From: Hemileia vastatrix | Taxonomy: Eukaryota > Basidiomycota > Pucciniomycetes > Pucciniales > Zaghouaniaceae | DNA length: 64,000 bases | Reading direction: 5' to 3' | Assembly: GCA_030280995.1 (NCBI GenBank) | Contig: JASXTE010000016.1 | Location: 8,825,501-8,889,500, forward strand | Shown here: piece by piece, positions 10,792-20,411 of the stretch | Position numbering within the stretch: the first letter of the stretch is position 1 | Layout: each line of letters opens with the position of its first letter | Program-made: the position numbers and the translations under genes | The notes under the pieces: generated by a model | Told to the model about the DNA's origin: nothing | The model's database searches: none | Seen by the model: only the letters and a program-made list of their open reading frames with translations

Positions 10792-11198
10792 TTGTCTACC
10801 AGGATTTTCTCCAGGGAGTGAGTTGACCCACCTTGGATAGGGGGTTGCTTATTTGACTGACTGGGCTGGCCTCCCTTTAACTCTGTCAATGCCTGATTCA
10901 TCTGCTGAAACCCTACCTTGCAATTGTTTTGCAACTGCTCTACCTCTTTGAACATGAGAGATTTTGATTCCTCCAATTTCAGAACCAGTTTGGCCAGGTG
11001 GGACAGTTGATCCTGAAGAGGAGGAGACGTCTTTTTTATAGTTATCTTTTTAAGAGGGCGTCCTTTTCCTCTATACTCATGCTTTCTGCCTGGGGGTATT
11101 GTTGACCCTCCATGGTGATGTCCTGGAACGTTTTTGTTAGCTTTAGACCTGGTATCATAAGCAGGATTTTCACTTACAATGTCCTGGGGATCACTCAT
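10653..11198 (-). CDS. A1 gag ORF1 (N-terminal Gag-like protein)
   Basis: A 181-codon frame follows the leader, with its first ATG at 11198. It is basic at the N-terminus (GRPLKKITIKKT), has a heptad-like middle (LSHLAKLVLKLEESKSLMFKEVEQL) and a C-terminal WKWDWFHQQW motif that recurs in families B (RKWKWDWYAQ) and C (QWKWDNLNIYY). The stop is TGGTAAGTAG, so a splice-donor-like GTAAGT overlaps the terminator; family B has the same TGGTAAGT. ORF2 starts inside the WKWDW codons in the -1 frame. No homology outside these elements is recognised. It looks intact. Confidence 0.7.
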   Translation of the reverse strand: MSDPQDIVSENPAYDTRSKANKNVPGHHHGGSTIPPGRKHEYRGKGRPLKKITIKKTSPPLQDQLSHLAKLVLKLEESKSLMFKEVEQLQNNCKVGFQQMNQALTELKGGQPSQSNKQPPIQGGSTHSLEKILVDKWKWDWFHQQWTSHSCNRDPPPHLTSSAHPYKGKKHQKSGLATIPW

Positions 11199-11694
11199 CT
11201 TGTTAAGAATGAAAATATTTTACGTCTACAAAAGGAAAAAACTCTATGGAATTAGTGGACAAAAGATATTAGCAATTATATCACTAATAAAAAAGCAATG
11301 GAGCTTACCCTGAATTTATATCTTTATTTATTTGAATAAATTATAAGAAAAATTTGAAAAAATCTGTTAAAAATATAATAATAAGTTTAAATAGACTTCT
11401 ATAAGGGTTAATAAGTAGCTTACTAAGCTTTAACCAAATACCAATTTAATTGGGTGTTATATTGGTGTCCAAATACCAAGTGAAATTGGGTTTATATTGG
11501 GTACAGTTACTACTGTAAATATCTAATTTTTATGATAAAAAAATTAGTATAATTATTTTAAGGGTTCTTTTCCGCAATCACTGAGTTATGATGAACCACT
11601 GATATTCAGCAGACCCAAATATTTGGTTATTTTGAGCTGTACTAAAGTAAAAATCATGTCCCAAGGCTTATACTAAATAATAAGTAAAATATAA
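11199..11694 (-). other. A1 5' leader
   Basis: This is untranslated leader between the primer-binding site and gag ORF1, about 500 bp and AT-rich. Two near-identical tracts at 11440-11505 share AATACCAA(T/G)TNAAATTGGGT. No coding signal was found. Confidence 0.6.
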
Positions 11695-11709
11695 GGAAAG
11701 ACCCCCAAT
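11695..11709 (-). promoter_or_regulatory. Presumed primer-binding site of A1
   Basis: On the minus strand ATTGGGGGTCTTTCC follows the end of the 5' LTR directly. Family B has ATTGGGGGCCTTTCC (37099) and family C ATTGGGGGCCTTCCC (34501) at the same position, so it is conserved across three families. A TGGGGG core two bases inside fits a tRNA 3' CCA end, but the tRNA is not identified. Confidence 0.7.
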
Positions 11710-12965
11710 CATCAGTATAGTCTAGTATATAAGTATGATATAATAGTGTTTATTTATGTTGCTACTACTTATTGATAAATGATGTAGTGATTAAACCTCA
11801 GGGGAAGACTAATAAAATAGTTATACTCAAATAAAACTCACAATACTTGGATTTTTATGCGTGCTAGTGGTGGAAAATAGATGTATAAAATATAGTTATA
11901 GCTTATATAAAGATAATATCAATTTATAATGGCTTTATAATATATTTCTAAATGTTAATAATTGTATAGTAGTGTTTGTTGGAGTTTTAGTTTTTGAATG
12001 ATGATAAATAACCGTCAAAATCCCTCCTTACTTGTACCCAAATCCACTGGAGTGCACAGACCTTCAATCCAGATGATGTCACTGCTATCCCTTGACATTA
12101 CAGAACTGTGAGGCCCATCACCTCCCCATGGCGTCCACTTCAAGCAGTTTCAACAACCAGACCTCCAGTAAGGACCCTCCATCACTATTAATAATAACAC
12201 AGATCCATACCATAAATAGAAAATCCAGATAAAAGCGGGTACCATTAAGAAACAGGTAAAATAAACAATCAAAAAGAGATTTAATGAAACAAAAAGCATA
12301 TAAAAGAAACAAATAAAATTTCCAAGCCCCCAATAACATCCCCAAGCATCCACATTAACCCAGAAATATCCTTCCAACCCATAATTCTGTGAATAACCAT
12401 CCAAGGAAGTAATTTTAGTTGTCCAAACTGGGTGCATGCGCCTGATATAGGTGTCTGTGCTTCTGTAGGTGTTGTGAGTCCACTTATTTAATCCATATGA
12501 CCTAAAATAAGCAGAAAAACAAAGGTTATAGGCTATTAAGGGGCTAAAACCCACTTATATACCTAAATATATATAATATACTGCATATTTCACTGAATAT
12601 GAGATTTATTTATATATACATATAAGCTTATGTATGTCAATAATTACTTCATATAATATACTGCATATTTCACTGAATATGAGATTTATGTATACATATA
12701 AGCTTATGTATGTCAATAATTACTTCATATCACTCAAGATAAGTATATTATGACTCCATTAACACCTTAATAAGTATTATTAGGCCATGGATAAGCTATT
12801 TAAACTAATATAACTTATATAATAGAATAATAATTATATATATATATAATAAAATAATATATATTATTATTTTAACCTTATTTTTAAGATATAAGCTTAA
12901 TTTACTTAAGGTTATCTTATTTTAAGCATAAGAAATACTCAGTCCTAAGGATATTTAGGCTGACA
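11710..12965 (-). repeat. A1 5' LTR with internal tandem duplication
   Basis: This is the partner of the left LTR. It is longer because a segment of about 80 bp (ATATAATATACTGCATATTT to AATAATTACTTCAT) is duplicated in tandem at about 12585-12740. The inner end reads CATCAGTATAG where the other LTRs have TGTCAGTATAG, so the canonical terminal bases have mutated. The TATA-like TATAAG of the other LTRs is TACAAG here (about 12031-12036), so the promoter copy that should drive this element is probably damaged. The TGACATCA site (12074-12081) is kept. Confidence 0.88.
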
Positions 12966-12970
12966 GTTTT
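12966..12970. repeat. Target-site duplication GTTTT of A1, right copy
   Basis: Exact match to 4020-4024. Confidence 0.85.
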
Positions 12971-13592
12971 TGAGACCCTCAAGACTTTAAAATGAGGGCT
13001 GTTAGTCCTCCAAGACTTAAAACTAAGGATTATTCCCCCAAGACTTTAAAATGAGGAGTTTTTTATTAATTTTATTTTTAAATCAAGATTTTCTGGGAAG
13101 AAGTAATTACAGAAAAGAATCAAGAGATGTTATAAAATTTTCAGCATTGGCTTTGAACTGGCGGATGAGGTTCATTCTTTTCTCAAGGTCCTGTGGGTTC
13201 CTGGAAGGAGTGGATTGGAAGTAATCTAAGATGAGATGCTACTGTTGAGAAGAATGTTGTTGGAAGTTGTCTTTAATGGTTGGAAATAGATTAGGTGGGG
13301 GTTCTTCAAAGGTTCCCACATTGTCATCATCACTGTCTGGATTGAAATGAGCTGGAAATTTGTCAGATTGAATTTCACTATGAAGAATTATTGGGCTTAC
13401 CATCAGAAGGACCAGGGATGGAAGAGCTAGTTTTTGTAGCCGGTTTAGCACTCTTTTTTGAAGGGTGTAATTTGTTGAATAGTCTGGGGATTAGGATGGA
13501 TGGTCTGGATCTTTTGATGCTGGTTTAAGGTGGATCAGGTTGTGGAGGAGAAGAAGATGTTGAATAGGACAATGGTCTAGGTCTGAAACAAG
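12971..13592 (-). pseudogene. Family D remnant between A1 and the copia element
   Basis: The short CAAGACT repeats continue to about 13065. The minus strand then shows decayed coding sequence: a Ser/Pro/Lys-rich stretch (about 13590-13400), then a 70-codon frame (13451-13239) with an acidic patch and PPPNLFPTIK. In another frame (about 13235-13110) a plausible STPSRNPQDLEKRMNLIRQF segment follows. The style resembles the antisense Ser-rich protein at 1978-3674 but no direct match is visible. The sequence resumes at 19089 beyond the copia insertion. No function assigned. Confidence 0.4.
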
Positions 13593-13597
13593 TCTTC
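13593..13597. repeat. Target-site duplication TCTTC of copia element, left copy
   Basis: TCTTC is matched exactly at 19084-19088, a 5-bp duplication typical for copia elements. Confidence 0.75.
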
Positions 13598-14050
13598 TAT
13601 CAGAAACCATTCAAATCACCTTTAACTTATTATAAAGAGATTTTTCAGTCATAGTAAAGCCCTGTTGACTTTAATGTATTCAATCACCTTTAAGTTATTA
13701 TAACAAGATTTTTCAGTTATAGTAAAAACCTGTTGATTGTAATATATTCAATCACCTGTCCCCAGTTATTGAAAGGTTTAAATGGGTTTCAAAAAAAATA
13801 TCAATATAATAAGTTAAAGATAAGAAGAATATAAAAAATGATCAATCAGTTTTCATTAATGGAAAAATATAAGATTGGATAGAGAAATTGAGAGAACAGC
13901 ATTCACTATATATAATCTCATATTATCATTATACACCCTAACTAACTGATCACATCTTAAATCAATACTCAGTATATATATCAATCTTTGTGTTAAGCAC
14001 ATGTAGAATACCCAAGAACATTAGTGCCTAACAACCAGTCTCCTTCAACA
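13598..14050 (-). repeat. Copia 3' LTR
   Basis: A 453-bp LTR containing two tandem copies of a unit of about 67 bp (CAATCACCTTTAAGTTATTA to CTGTAATGTATT). It is followed on the plus strand by CCCCCCCTGCTTC, which on the element strand is a GAAGCAGGGGGGG polypurine tract. Confidence 0.85.
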
Positions 14051-14052
14051 CC

Positions 14053-14707
14053 CCCCCTGCTTCAGACATGATTAGATTCAAATGCTGTTTATCACTATCA
14101 AAATAAATTTGTGGTTGTTTTTTGGTGAACATATCGGCCAGCATGTCAATAGTGGAACAATAAAGAATTCTTCTTTCATTACGTTTAACTTTCTGTCACA
14201 GCCAATGATAACCAACATCTATATGTTTTGAGTGCTAATTGATTTGAGCTTCCTTCGACAAGAAGATGACCCCACTATAATCACAAAATAGATCTGGTTC
14301 ATTTATTTGGCTAAGAAGTTGTGGAGTGACCATATGAATTTTGAGAGAGAAAAAAAATTTGAGAGCCAGACCAGAGATTTTGCGCATTCACACATTGCAA
14401 TGTATTCAGATTCAGTGACCAAAAGAGTTACCACTTTTTGCCGTCTACTTTGCCAGGATATCAGACCTCCATTGAGCATGATCAAAAAGCCAGTTACTGA
14501 AAATTTAGTGGCCTTTCAATTAGAATGATCAGAGTCACTTTGGTCCTCAAAATCAACATTACTTGTATTACATAGATTCTTGATCCCAGTTGTTTGACTC
14601 GTAATTACATACTGTAAGAGTTTCTGAGCAAGCTTCCAGTGATAGGGTGAGTGATTTGAGTTGTAGTTAGATAGAGCATTAAGGGATTGACTAAAATCTG
14701 GTCTTTT
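14053..14707 (-). pseudogene. Copia RNase H and pol C-terminus
   Basis: Fragments in several frames match the copia RNase H tail. The best is 14485-14303, with ISWQSRRQKVVTLLVTESEY and an intact TESEYIA block containing the catalytic glutamate. Lower down, ADMFTKKQPQIYFDSDKQHL and SEAGGVL run to the polypurine tract, as at the end of copia pol. Several stops interrupt it, among them one that ends the 14303 frame. Confidence 0.75.
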
Positions 14708-15526
14708 TTAAACAGCTAAATAATTCAGAGAGCCAATAAGCTCCTGATAAGGATCCTCCTTTCTGGCTTCAGTCTCCTCAGGTGATGGATCGAGCAGATG
14801 ACAATTTACTGGAAGCGGTGTGGATAGCTTTTTACAATCAGACAAATCAAAACTTCTAGCCAACTCATTAACATAAGACTCCTGAGTTAATGTGATGTAA
14901 TCATCAAGGTACAAAATTTTGATACCCAAATGATAAGCTGGGCTATCAGTCCATTTAACCTTGAAATGCGCCTGTAAATCAGTATGAAATCGGTTTATGG
15001 TTTTAACAAAATTTGAGGAAACTAGTCCTTCATCCACATGGAGATGAACAAAAAGAAATACTTTCTTATTTTGATAAATAAACAGTGATTCATCTCCTTT
15101 GGCCTCCGTAAAATTTAATTTTGTAATAACTTCAACAAACTTTTCCTTCCACTGTTGAGGCACTTGATGAGTACCATAAAGTGATTTTTTTAACTTCCAA
15201 ACCTTATTATTACCACCTATTTCATAGCCTTTGACTTGTGTAAAATAAACATCGTCTTTCATTATGCCATGAAGAAAGGCAGTTGAAACATCAAATTGTG
15301 AAATAAACCAGTTTCTAGCAGCGGCAAGGGACATGAAAAGCCTAAACGTCTCTGTACGTCCTACAGAAGCATATTTCTCTCCATAGTCTATACCCTCTTT
15401 TTGAAGATTTCCCAAAGCAACCCATTGTGCCTTAAATCTGATTACTCTACCGAGTTCATCCCTTTTTTTAGACAAAACCCAAGTAACCCCAATGACCTTC
15501 ATGTCCTTTGTCTTATTTACCAACAT
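14708..15526 (-). pseudogene. Copia reverse transcriptase (RVT_2)
   Basis: A 272-codon frame has VTWVLSKKRDELGRVIRFKA, GIDYGEKYASVGR, the palm aspartate D79 in SQFDVSTAFLHG, then KSLYGTHQVPQQW. The second catalytic box reads HVDE (residues 163-166) instead of the usual YVDD, so one metal-binding aspartate has become glutamate and activity is doubtful. It extends to LIGSLNYLAV, where a stop cuts it from RNase H. It lies between the pol linker and RNase H, in normal copia order. Confidence 0.9.
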
Positions 15527-16195
15527 GCCAACCTGATGCTCGCATAAAGAATAAAATTATTTATCCATAGCCTCAGGCCATAATTCAGCTTCCAAACTAT
15601 TCAACACCTGCTTATATGTAGGAGTATCCGATGTATGTCTGGTAAGATAACCATAGTAAGCTGGTGGATTTCATTGTCTCACTGGTCTGCCATGATGCAA
15701 GAGATTTTCAGAGGTAGGCAAATTACTAGCCTCAGAGTCATCTGGTACAGGTACTAGAGGATGATCATTTACAGTTGGTTCAGGTGTCTGACTTTGGAGG
15801 GTAAGTTTAAGCTTCTGAATCTTCCTTTGTGTACCCTCTACATGATAATCATCTAATCCTCCTAATTCCTCACCTGGGACAGAGGTGTGAATTGAGGTAT
15901 CTGAAGATGACAGAGTTAAGAGAGCCACTTGTGAAGAAAATTCAGTTTGTGCAGGTGAGTTAATGAAAGTGTTAGAGGAAGTTGGTAGAAGTACATAATT
16001 AGGTACCTTAATGGAATCATTTGGTTCATTAAAAAAATTTTGTGATTCAAGAATTTTCACATTCAGTGAAACAATAATTTTCCATTTTAATGAATCATAC
16101 AGCCGATAACTTTTAGAGTTGGGTTCAAAACCTACAATTGCACACTCAATACCCTGAGGCTGAAATTTATGAGGGAGATCTTCCTTGGCACTGTG
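15527..16195 (-). pseudogene. Copia integrase C-terminal domain and linker
   Basis: From about 16190 the minus strand reads GIECAIVGFEPNSKSYRLYD, the GKR-type C-terminal block of copia integrases. A 129-codon Ser/Pro-rich linker (16060-15671) follows, then NPPAYYGYLTRHTSDTPTYK leading into the reverse transcriptase. Stops near 15670 and 15557 and the lack of a common frame show decay. Confidence 0.7.
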
Positions 16196-16909
16196 TCAAA
16201 TGGCAAGCCAACCAAACCTTTGAAGAAATGAGTTGTCAATTGAATGATTACCTTCACTTAGAAGAAAACTATTTAAGACATCCTGTGGCGTCCTTGACTT
16301 GAGTTTAGAATGTGGGAGCATATTCAACAGATATACACTACTCATAACACACTCTCCCCAGAGTGGAGCCAGGCATGCAGAGTCTATAATAACAGTACAA
16401 ACTTTATCTATGAGATACTTGTTGAATTGCTCAGCAACAAATTTGTGTTGAGGCATCCTGGCTGGTGCCTGTTCTCAAGTGATCCCAAATTTATCTAAAT
16501 GATCAATAAATTTCCCAGCACCATACTCTCCTCCCCTATCACATTTTAAAAATTTAATTTTATGCTCCAACTTATTTTCAACATCAGCCTGATAAATAAG
16601 AAATTTAGAGAAAACTTCTGATTTGCATTTCATAAGAAAAACAGTTGAATATTGTATGCAGTCATCTATGAATGTAACAACATATCTATGGCCCCCAATA
16701 CTAAGTGTTTCAATAGGCCCCATAACATCCAAATGAATACAAAAGAGAGGTGCAGTTGCCAGTGGAAAGGACAATAGGAAGGGTAATTTTACCATTTTTC
16801 CTTTCAGGCATGTAACACACTCATATCTTTCATCAACAAAACCAAAACCCTTTTCAGTTAGAAACCTTCTGGTAGATTTATCATTCAGATGCCCTAAAGT
16901 TGATGCCAT
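16196..16909 (-). pseudogene. Copia integrase zinc finger and core
   Basis: The frame 16909-16475 carries the zinc finger (H7, C31, C34), D61 in IHLDVMGPIE and D124 in LKCDRGGEYG, two of the three catalytic residues. It stops at 16475. The continuation 16456-16196 has AEQFNKYLIDKV, in which the glutamate corresponds to the third catalytic residue, and LPHSKLKSRTPQDVL. A frameshift separates the two. Confidence 0.85.
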
Positions 16910-17299
16910 TGAAACAGTGTCAGACTTGATTCACTCAAAAAAAGAGCGCTATTGGTGAAATACCACAAGTTTTGTTTTTGACCTTTATAATTTAGCTTGG
17001 CAAAGAGCTGTCCACTTGAGTTAAGGACTTTTGTTTCAATGGGATAAAAAAAATACTATAACCTAGACAATTCAACTTATTGACTGAGATTAAGTTGGCG
17101 GAAATTCCATCTACGGCTAAGATGTCCTACAGAACCAATTTTTGATTAATAACCAAGTCACCAGAGTAATTCTCAATCAAAACTTTGGTTCTGGAAGTAT
17201 CAATTTAAACTGGAGTGATAAGATTTTTAAGATTAGAAAGCACTCCTTTATTTTAAACCATATGCAAAGTCGCTCCTGAATCTAAGACAAAAATAGTTT
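16910..17299 (-). pseudogene. Copia protease region
   Basis: On the minus strand just after the gag frame, VLDSGATLHMV gives the DSGA catalytic motif of copia proteases. It is followed by a stop and by blocks such as ILAVDGISANLISVNKL, which are usual before the integrase. Several stops are present and no open frame survives. Confidence 0.75.
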
Positions 17300-18319
17300 T
17301 CAATTTTTTGTTCCAGCTAGATACGCTAATTCTTCATGCTTGTGTTCAACAACTAATGAAGCTGATTCAGTAACTTCCTCAGCAGGTTTGGCCTTCTCGT
17401 TTTTAGAGTGGGATGTGACTTTTAATTTTTTTAACTCCTCACGTAGTTGAGTGATACAATTCTTGTCACTGTGACCAACATGTCCTAGCTTACAATTGAT
17501 ATTCTTCATGTCCTTTTTATCAGGTGAATGAGAGCGATGAGCAGTTTTTTTCTTTTTTGCCTGAGATTTTAGTGTGTTATCACTAGAGTTTTCATCACGC
17601 AATCTGTGATTTGCTTCTGATTTGAGACTATCGTAAACTTACTGTAGTGTTAAATTCTTAAAATTCTGAAAAAGGTTTTCAGTGATTCCTAACATCGTCT
17701 CATGTTGAACACTTTTAACAAGGATCATAGCCACCACTTTAGAGGGAATAGACAGCTCTGGGTCACTGGATGCACTTTTTACAAACAAGTTTTCTATCTC
17801 TTCAAATTTTCCCAAATGCTCCCTAAGAGATGAAGCTCTATCCCATTTCAAGTAAACAAGCTGATCCAACAGATCAGATACTGTAGAGGCATTTCCCTCA
17901 CCATAATCAGAATGAATTTTTTGATAGGCAAGATAAGTGGATTTAGCATTTGAGATCAGTAATGAATCCCTTGGTCCAACAGCGTTGATTAGGATTAACA
18001 GAGATTTAGCTTCACCCTTATGCCAGTCATTTAAATCAGCATCACTGGGCTTGGCAGAACAAGTAATATGATGAGTTAGATCATGAGAGTCAAAGTAGAA
18101 CTCAATCATCGATTTCAAAAGAGAAACATTCCTGGAGGTGAGAACCGGCACTGTCAATAGCTTGTTATTTGACTGATCAAACATAGTCAAAGAGATGTAG
18201 GGGCATGTAGGATTAGATGAGGTACTAGTTTCAGCTGCTGGCCAAAAGGTTGATGTTGATGAGGTATTACCAGATGTAGCAGAAGATGTATCAGGTATAT
18301 CTTCACTTGGAGAGCTCAT
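17300..18319 (-). pseudogene. Copia gag
   Basis: A 226-codon frame (18319-17639) begins Ser/Thr-rich and has a copia Gag core: WHKGEAKSLLILINAVGPRD, YLAYQKIHSDYGEGNASTVS, LDQLVYLKWDRASSLREHLG. A stop at 17639 separates it from a 100-codon continuation (17602-17300) with a basic region and a zinc knuckle CKLGHVGHSDKNC. There the second cysteine of CX2CX4HX4C is replaced by glycine, so the knuckle is probably dead. In the usual copia design gag and pol form one frame. Confidence 0.85.
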
Positions 18320-18343
18320 AAAATGATCTTCAGACTTTTAATC

Positions 18344-19083
18344 TATTGGAACCCCTTCAAATCACCTTTAAGTTGTTATAAAGAGATTTGTCAGTTATAG
18401 TAAAACCCCGTTGACTGTAATGTATTCAATCACCTTTAAGTTATTATAAAGAGATTTGTCAGTTATAGTAAACCCCGTTTACTATAATGTATTCAATCAC
18501 CTGTCCCCAGTGATTGAAAGGTTTAAACAGGTTTCAACACAAGTATCAATCTAAAAATTTAAAGATAAGAAGAATATAAAAAATGATCAATCAGTTTTTG
18601 TTAATGGAAAAATATAAGATTGGATTTCAAAGTGTCATTAAACAGTTTTAGTAATAGAACAATACCTTTAAGTTATTATAAAGAGTTTTTTCAGTTATAG
18701 TAAAACCCCGTTGAATGTAATGTATTCAATCATCTAATAGACATACTAATGTTAGTTCTAATAAACAAAGTAGCAGTGTAACACTTTTACCTTTCCCCAG
18801 TGATTGAAAGGTTTAAATGGGTTTCAACACAAATATCAATATAATAAGTTAAAGATAAGAAGAATATAAAAAATGATCAATCAGTTTTTTTAATGGAAAA
18901 ATATAAGATTGGATAGAGAAATTGAGAGAACAGCATTTACTATATATAATCTCATATTATCATTATACACCCTAACTAACTGATCACATCTTAAATCAAT
19001 ACTCAGTATATATATCAATCATTGTTTTAAGCACGTATAGAATACCCAAGAACATTAGTTCCTAACAACCAGTCTCCTCAACA
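18344..19083 (-). repeat. Copia 5' LTR, expanded
   Basis: 740 bp against 453 bp for its partner. The extra length comes from a repeated internal block: the CCCCAGT(G/T)ATTGAAAGGTTT and AAGATAAGAAGAATATAAAA segments both occur twice, near 18500-18615 and 18785-18910. A near-perfect hairpin, TATAGTAAAC-CCC-GTTTACTATA, lies at about 18464-18487 inside the 67-bp repeats. Confidence 0.8.
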
Positions 19084-19088
19084 TCTTC
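19084..19088. repeat. Target-site duplication TCTTC of copia element, right copy
   Basis: Exact match to 13593-13597. Confidence 0.75.
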
Positions 19089-20411
19089 ATCCTAGAGTGA
19101 CAGGCATTAAAGGAGGTTCTGTAGGGATGAGATGGAGGTGTTATGGTACAGATGAGATTGTTGTCAATGCAGTATTGGAAACGACCCATGTCAGTAGCAT
19201 ATTTGGAGAGGAAGCTGAACATGGTGGTTGTGATGAAGTAGAATGTGGATATTCTCTATTGGAGGGAGGATGTGGTCTTCCAACATTGGCGGAGCCCTTT
19301 GTTGGTCTGTTTGGTGTTGTTTTGATATGTCTTAAATGGCATTGTTTAATAATTGGGTGTTTTTCTGGAATTATTCAAAAAATATTGGGACTTCAGGGAT
19401 GTTGGTATTACCATTGAATAGCCCCAGTTTTCCTCTATATTTTATGCCTTTGTGACATTTTTCATATTCTAAGTATTTGAGGGATTATTTCTCATTTTTA
19501 ATTTTAAAAGATAGCTGTTTAATTTTGTTTTTTGCGTTTTACGGGCTAAACTTAAGTCTTAAGGTTAAGTGCTTAGTACCATTAGAATGGGTTAATTTTT
19601 CTCTAAATTTCATGTATCAATGTTGTTGTAGCTTAATTATGTATTTTAAAGGTTTTAGTAGTAGTAGTTTATTTTTCTAAGTATTTTGGGTGTTTTTGGA
19701 GGATTTTGGAGGTTTTCTGGCTTCAGGGCGGTCCTGCCGCCTATGGCGGGCCTCCCAACGTCAGGCAGACCCCCCACCTTGGTGCTAGAAGGCTGGGAAC
19801 CATTTCTAGAGGGGTTTTATGCAATTTGGCGCTCAGAAACGCCAAATTATTTGGTGTGCATGGGCTCTTAGATAGTGGTCTGTGTGTATATAGTGAATAA
19901 GACAGTTTTGGGAAACCTTAATCATCATACAACCATCCGGAGGTGATATCCTTGTTCCTCACTCAGTTTTCACTGTTTTTTGGCCACAATTGGCTGTGTT
20001 TGTTGCAAGGTTAGTTCTTCATTTAACTCAACTTTGGCAACTGTTTTCTCTGGTGTAGTCTTGCAAGCTATATCAAGTATTATTTCTGTCTCTGGTGTGG
20101 ATTTGCAACCTACATCAAGTATCATTGCTTTCTCTCGTGTGGACATTGGTCTACATTTCATTTCTTTGGTTTGGTAGTCTGTCTGGAGACTACTTTCTTG
20201 GCTGATCAGGCAGTCAAGTGTATTGTAAAAGGGACTTTAAAAAACAGGAACCAATTTACTGTAGCAGGTAAATCTCACTTATATTTTTCCAAAGGACAGG
20301 GGATTTTCTCTCTGATTTCTCTCCAACTCCCTTGGTCAAGGACTATAGCTAGTACTATAGGATTTCCTACACTGCCTTTTTAGATCCTACTGATTTTAGA
20401 ACTAGTGTTAG
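19089..20411. other. Family D remnant and GC-richer, LTR-like stretch
   Basis: 19089-19260 still shows minus-strand coding style (FSFLSKYATDMGRF, CTITPPSHPYRTSF), presumably the continuation of the gene cut by the copia element. 19690-19870 is clearly more GC-rich than its surroundings. It holds an inverted repeat (TTTGGCG...CGCCAAA, about 19827-19850) and then a TATATAG (19896), as in an LTR promoter, but LTR ends were not found. 20050-20150 contains a duplicated unit of about 54 bp (TCTGGTGTNGNNTTGCAANC). Small frames here are not convincing genes. Confidence 0.4.

Larger units (their letters stand above)
4025..12965 (-). mobile_element. Full-length Ty3/gypsy chromovirus A1
   Basis: This is an 8,941-bp element bounded by LTRs of 1,175 bp (left, 4025-5199) and 1,256 bp (right, 11710-12965) and by a perfect GTTTT duplication. 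Genes run on the minus strand in the order gag ORF1, gag ORF2, protease, reverse transcriptase, RNase H, integrase with C-terminal chromodomain, which is the Ty3/chromovirus order. The coding part has at least eight stops or frameshifts, so it is dead. The two LTRs look only a few percent different by eye over their first 380 bases. It inserted into the short-repeat array of the older family D element. Confidence 0.92.
13598..19083 (-). mobile_element. Ty1/copia retrotransposon, near complete, degenerate
   Basis: This is a 5,486-bp element on the minus strand flanked by TCTTC direct repeats (13593-13597 and 19084-19088). The order gag, protease, integrase, reverse transcriptase, RNase H is that of Ty1/copia. 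The outer plus-strand LTR ends are CTTCAACA and CCTCAACA (TGTTGA on the element strand). The opposite LTR ends begin TATCAGAAACC and TATTGGAACC, so the TG/CA rule is only partly visible. Most frames are interrupted. It lies in family D sequence. Confidence 0.88.

Noticed and set aside
19097..19417. 106-codon plus-strand frame
   Set aside because: The minus strand shows protein-like blocks over the same bases and the plus frame has no recognisable motif.
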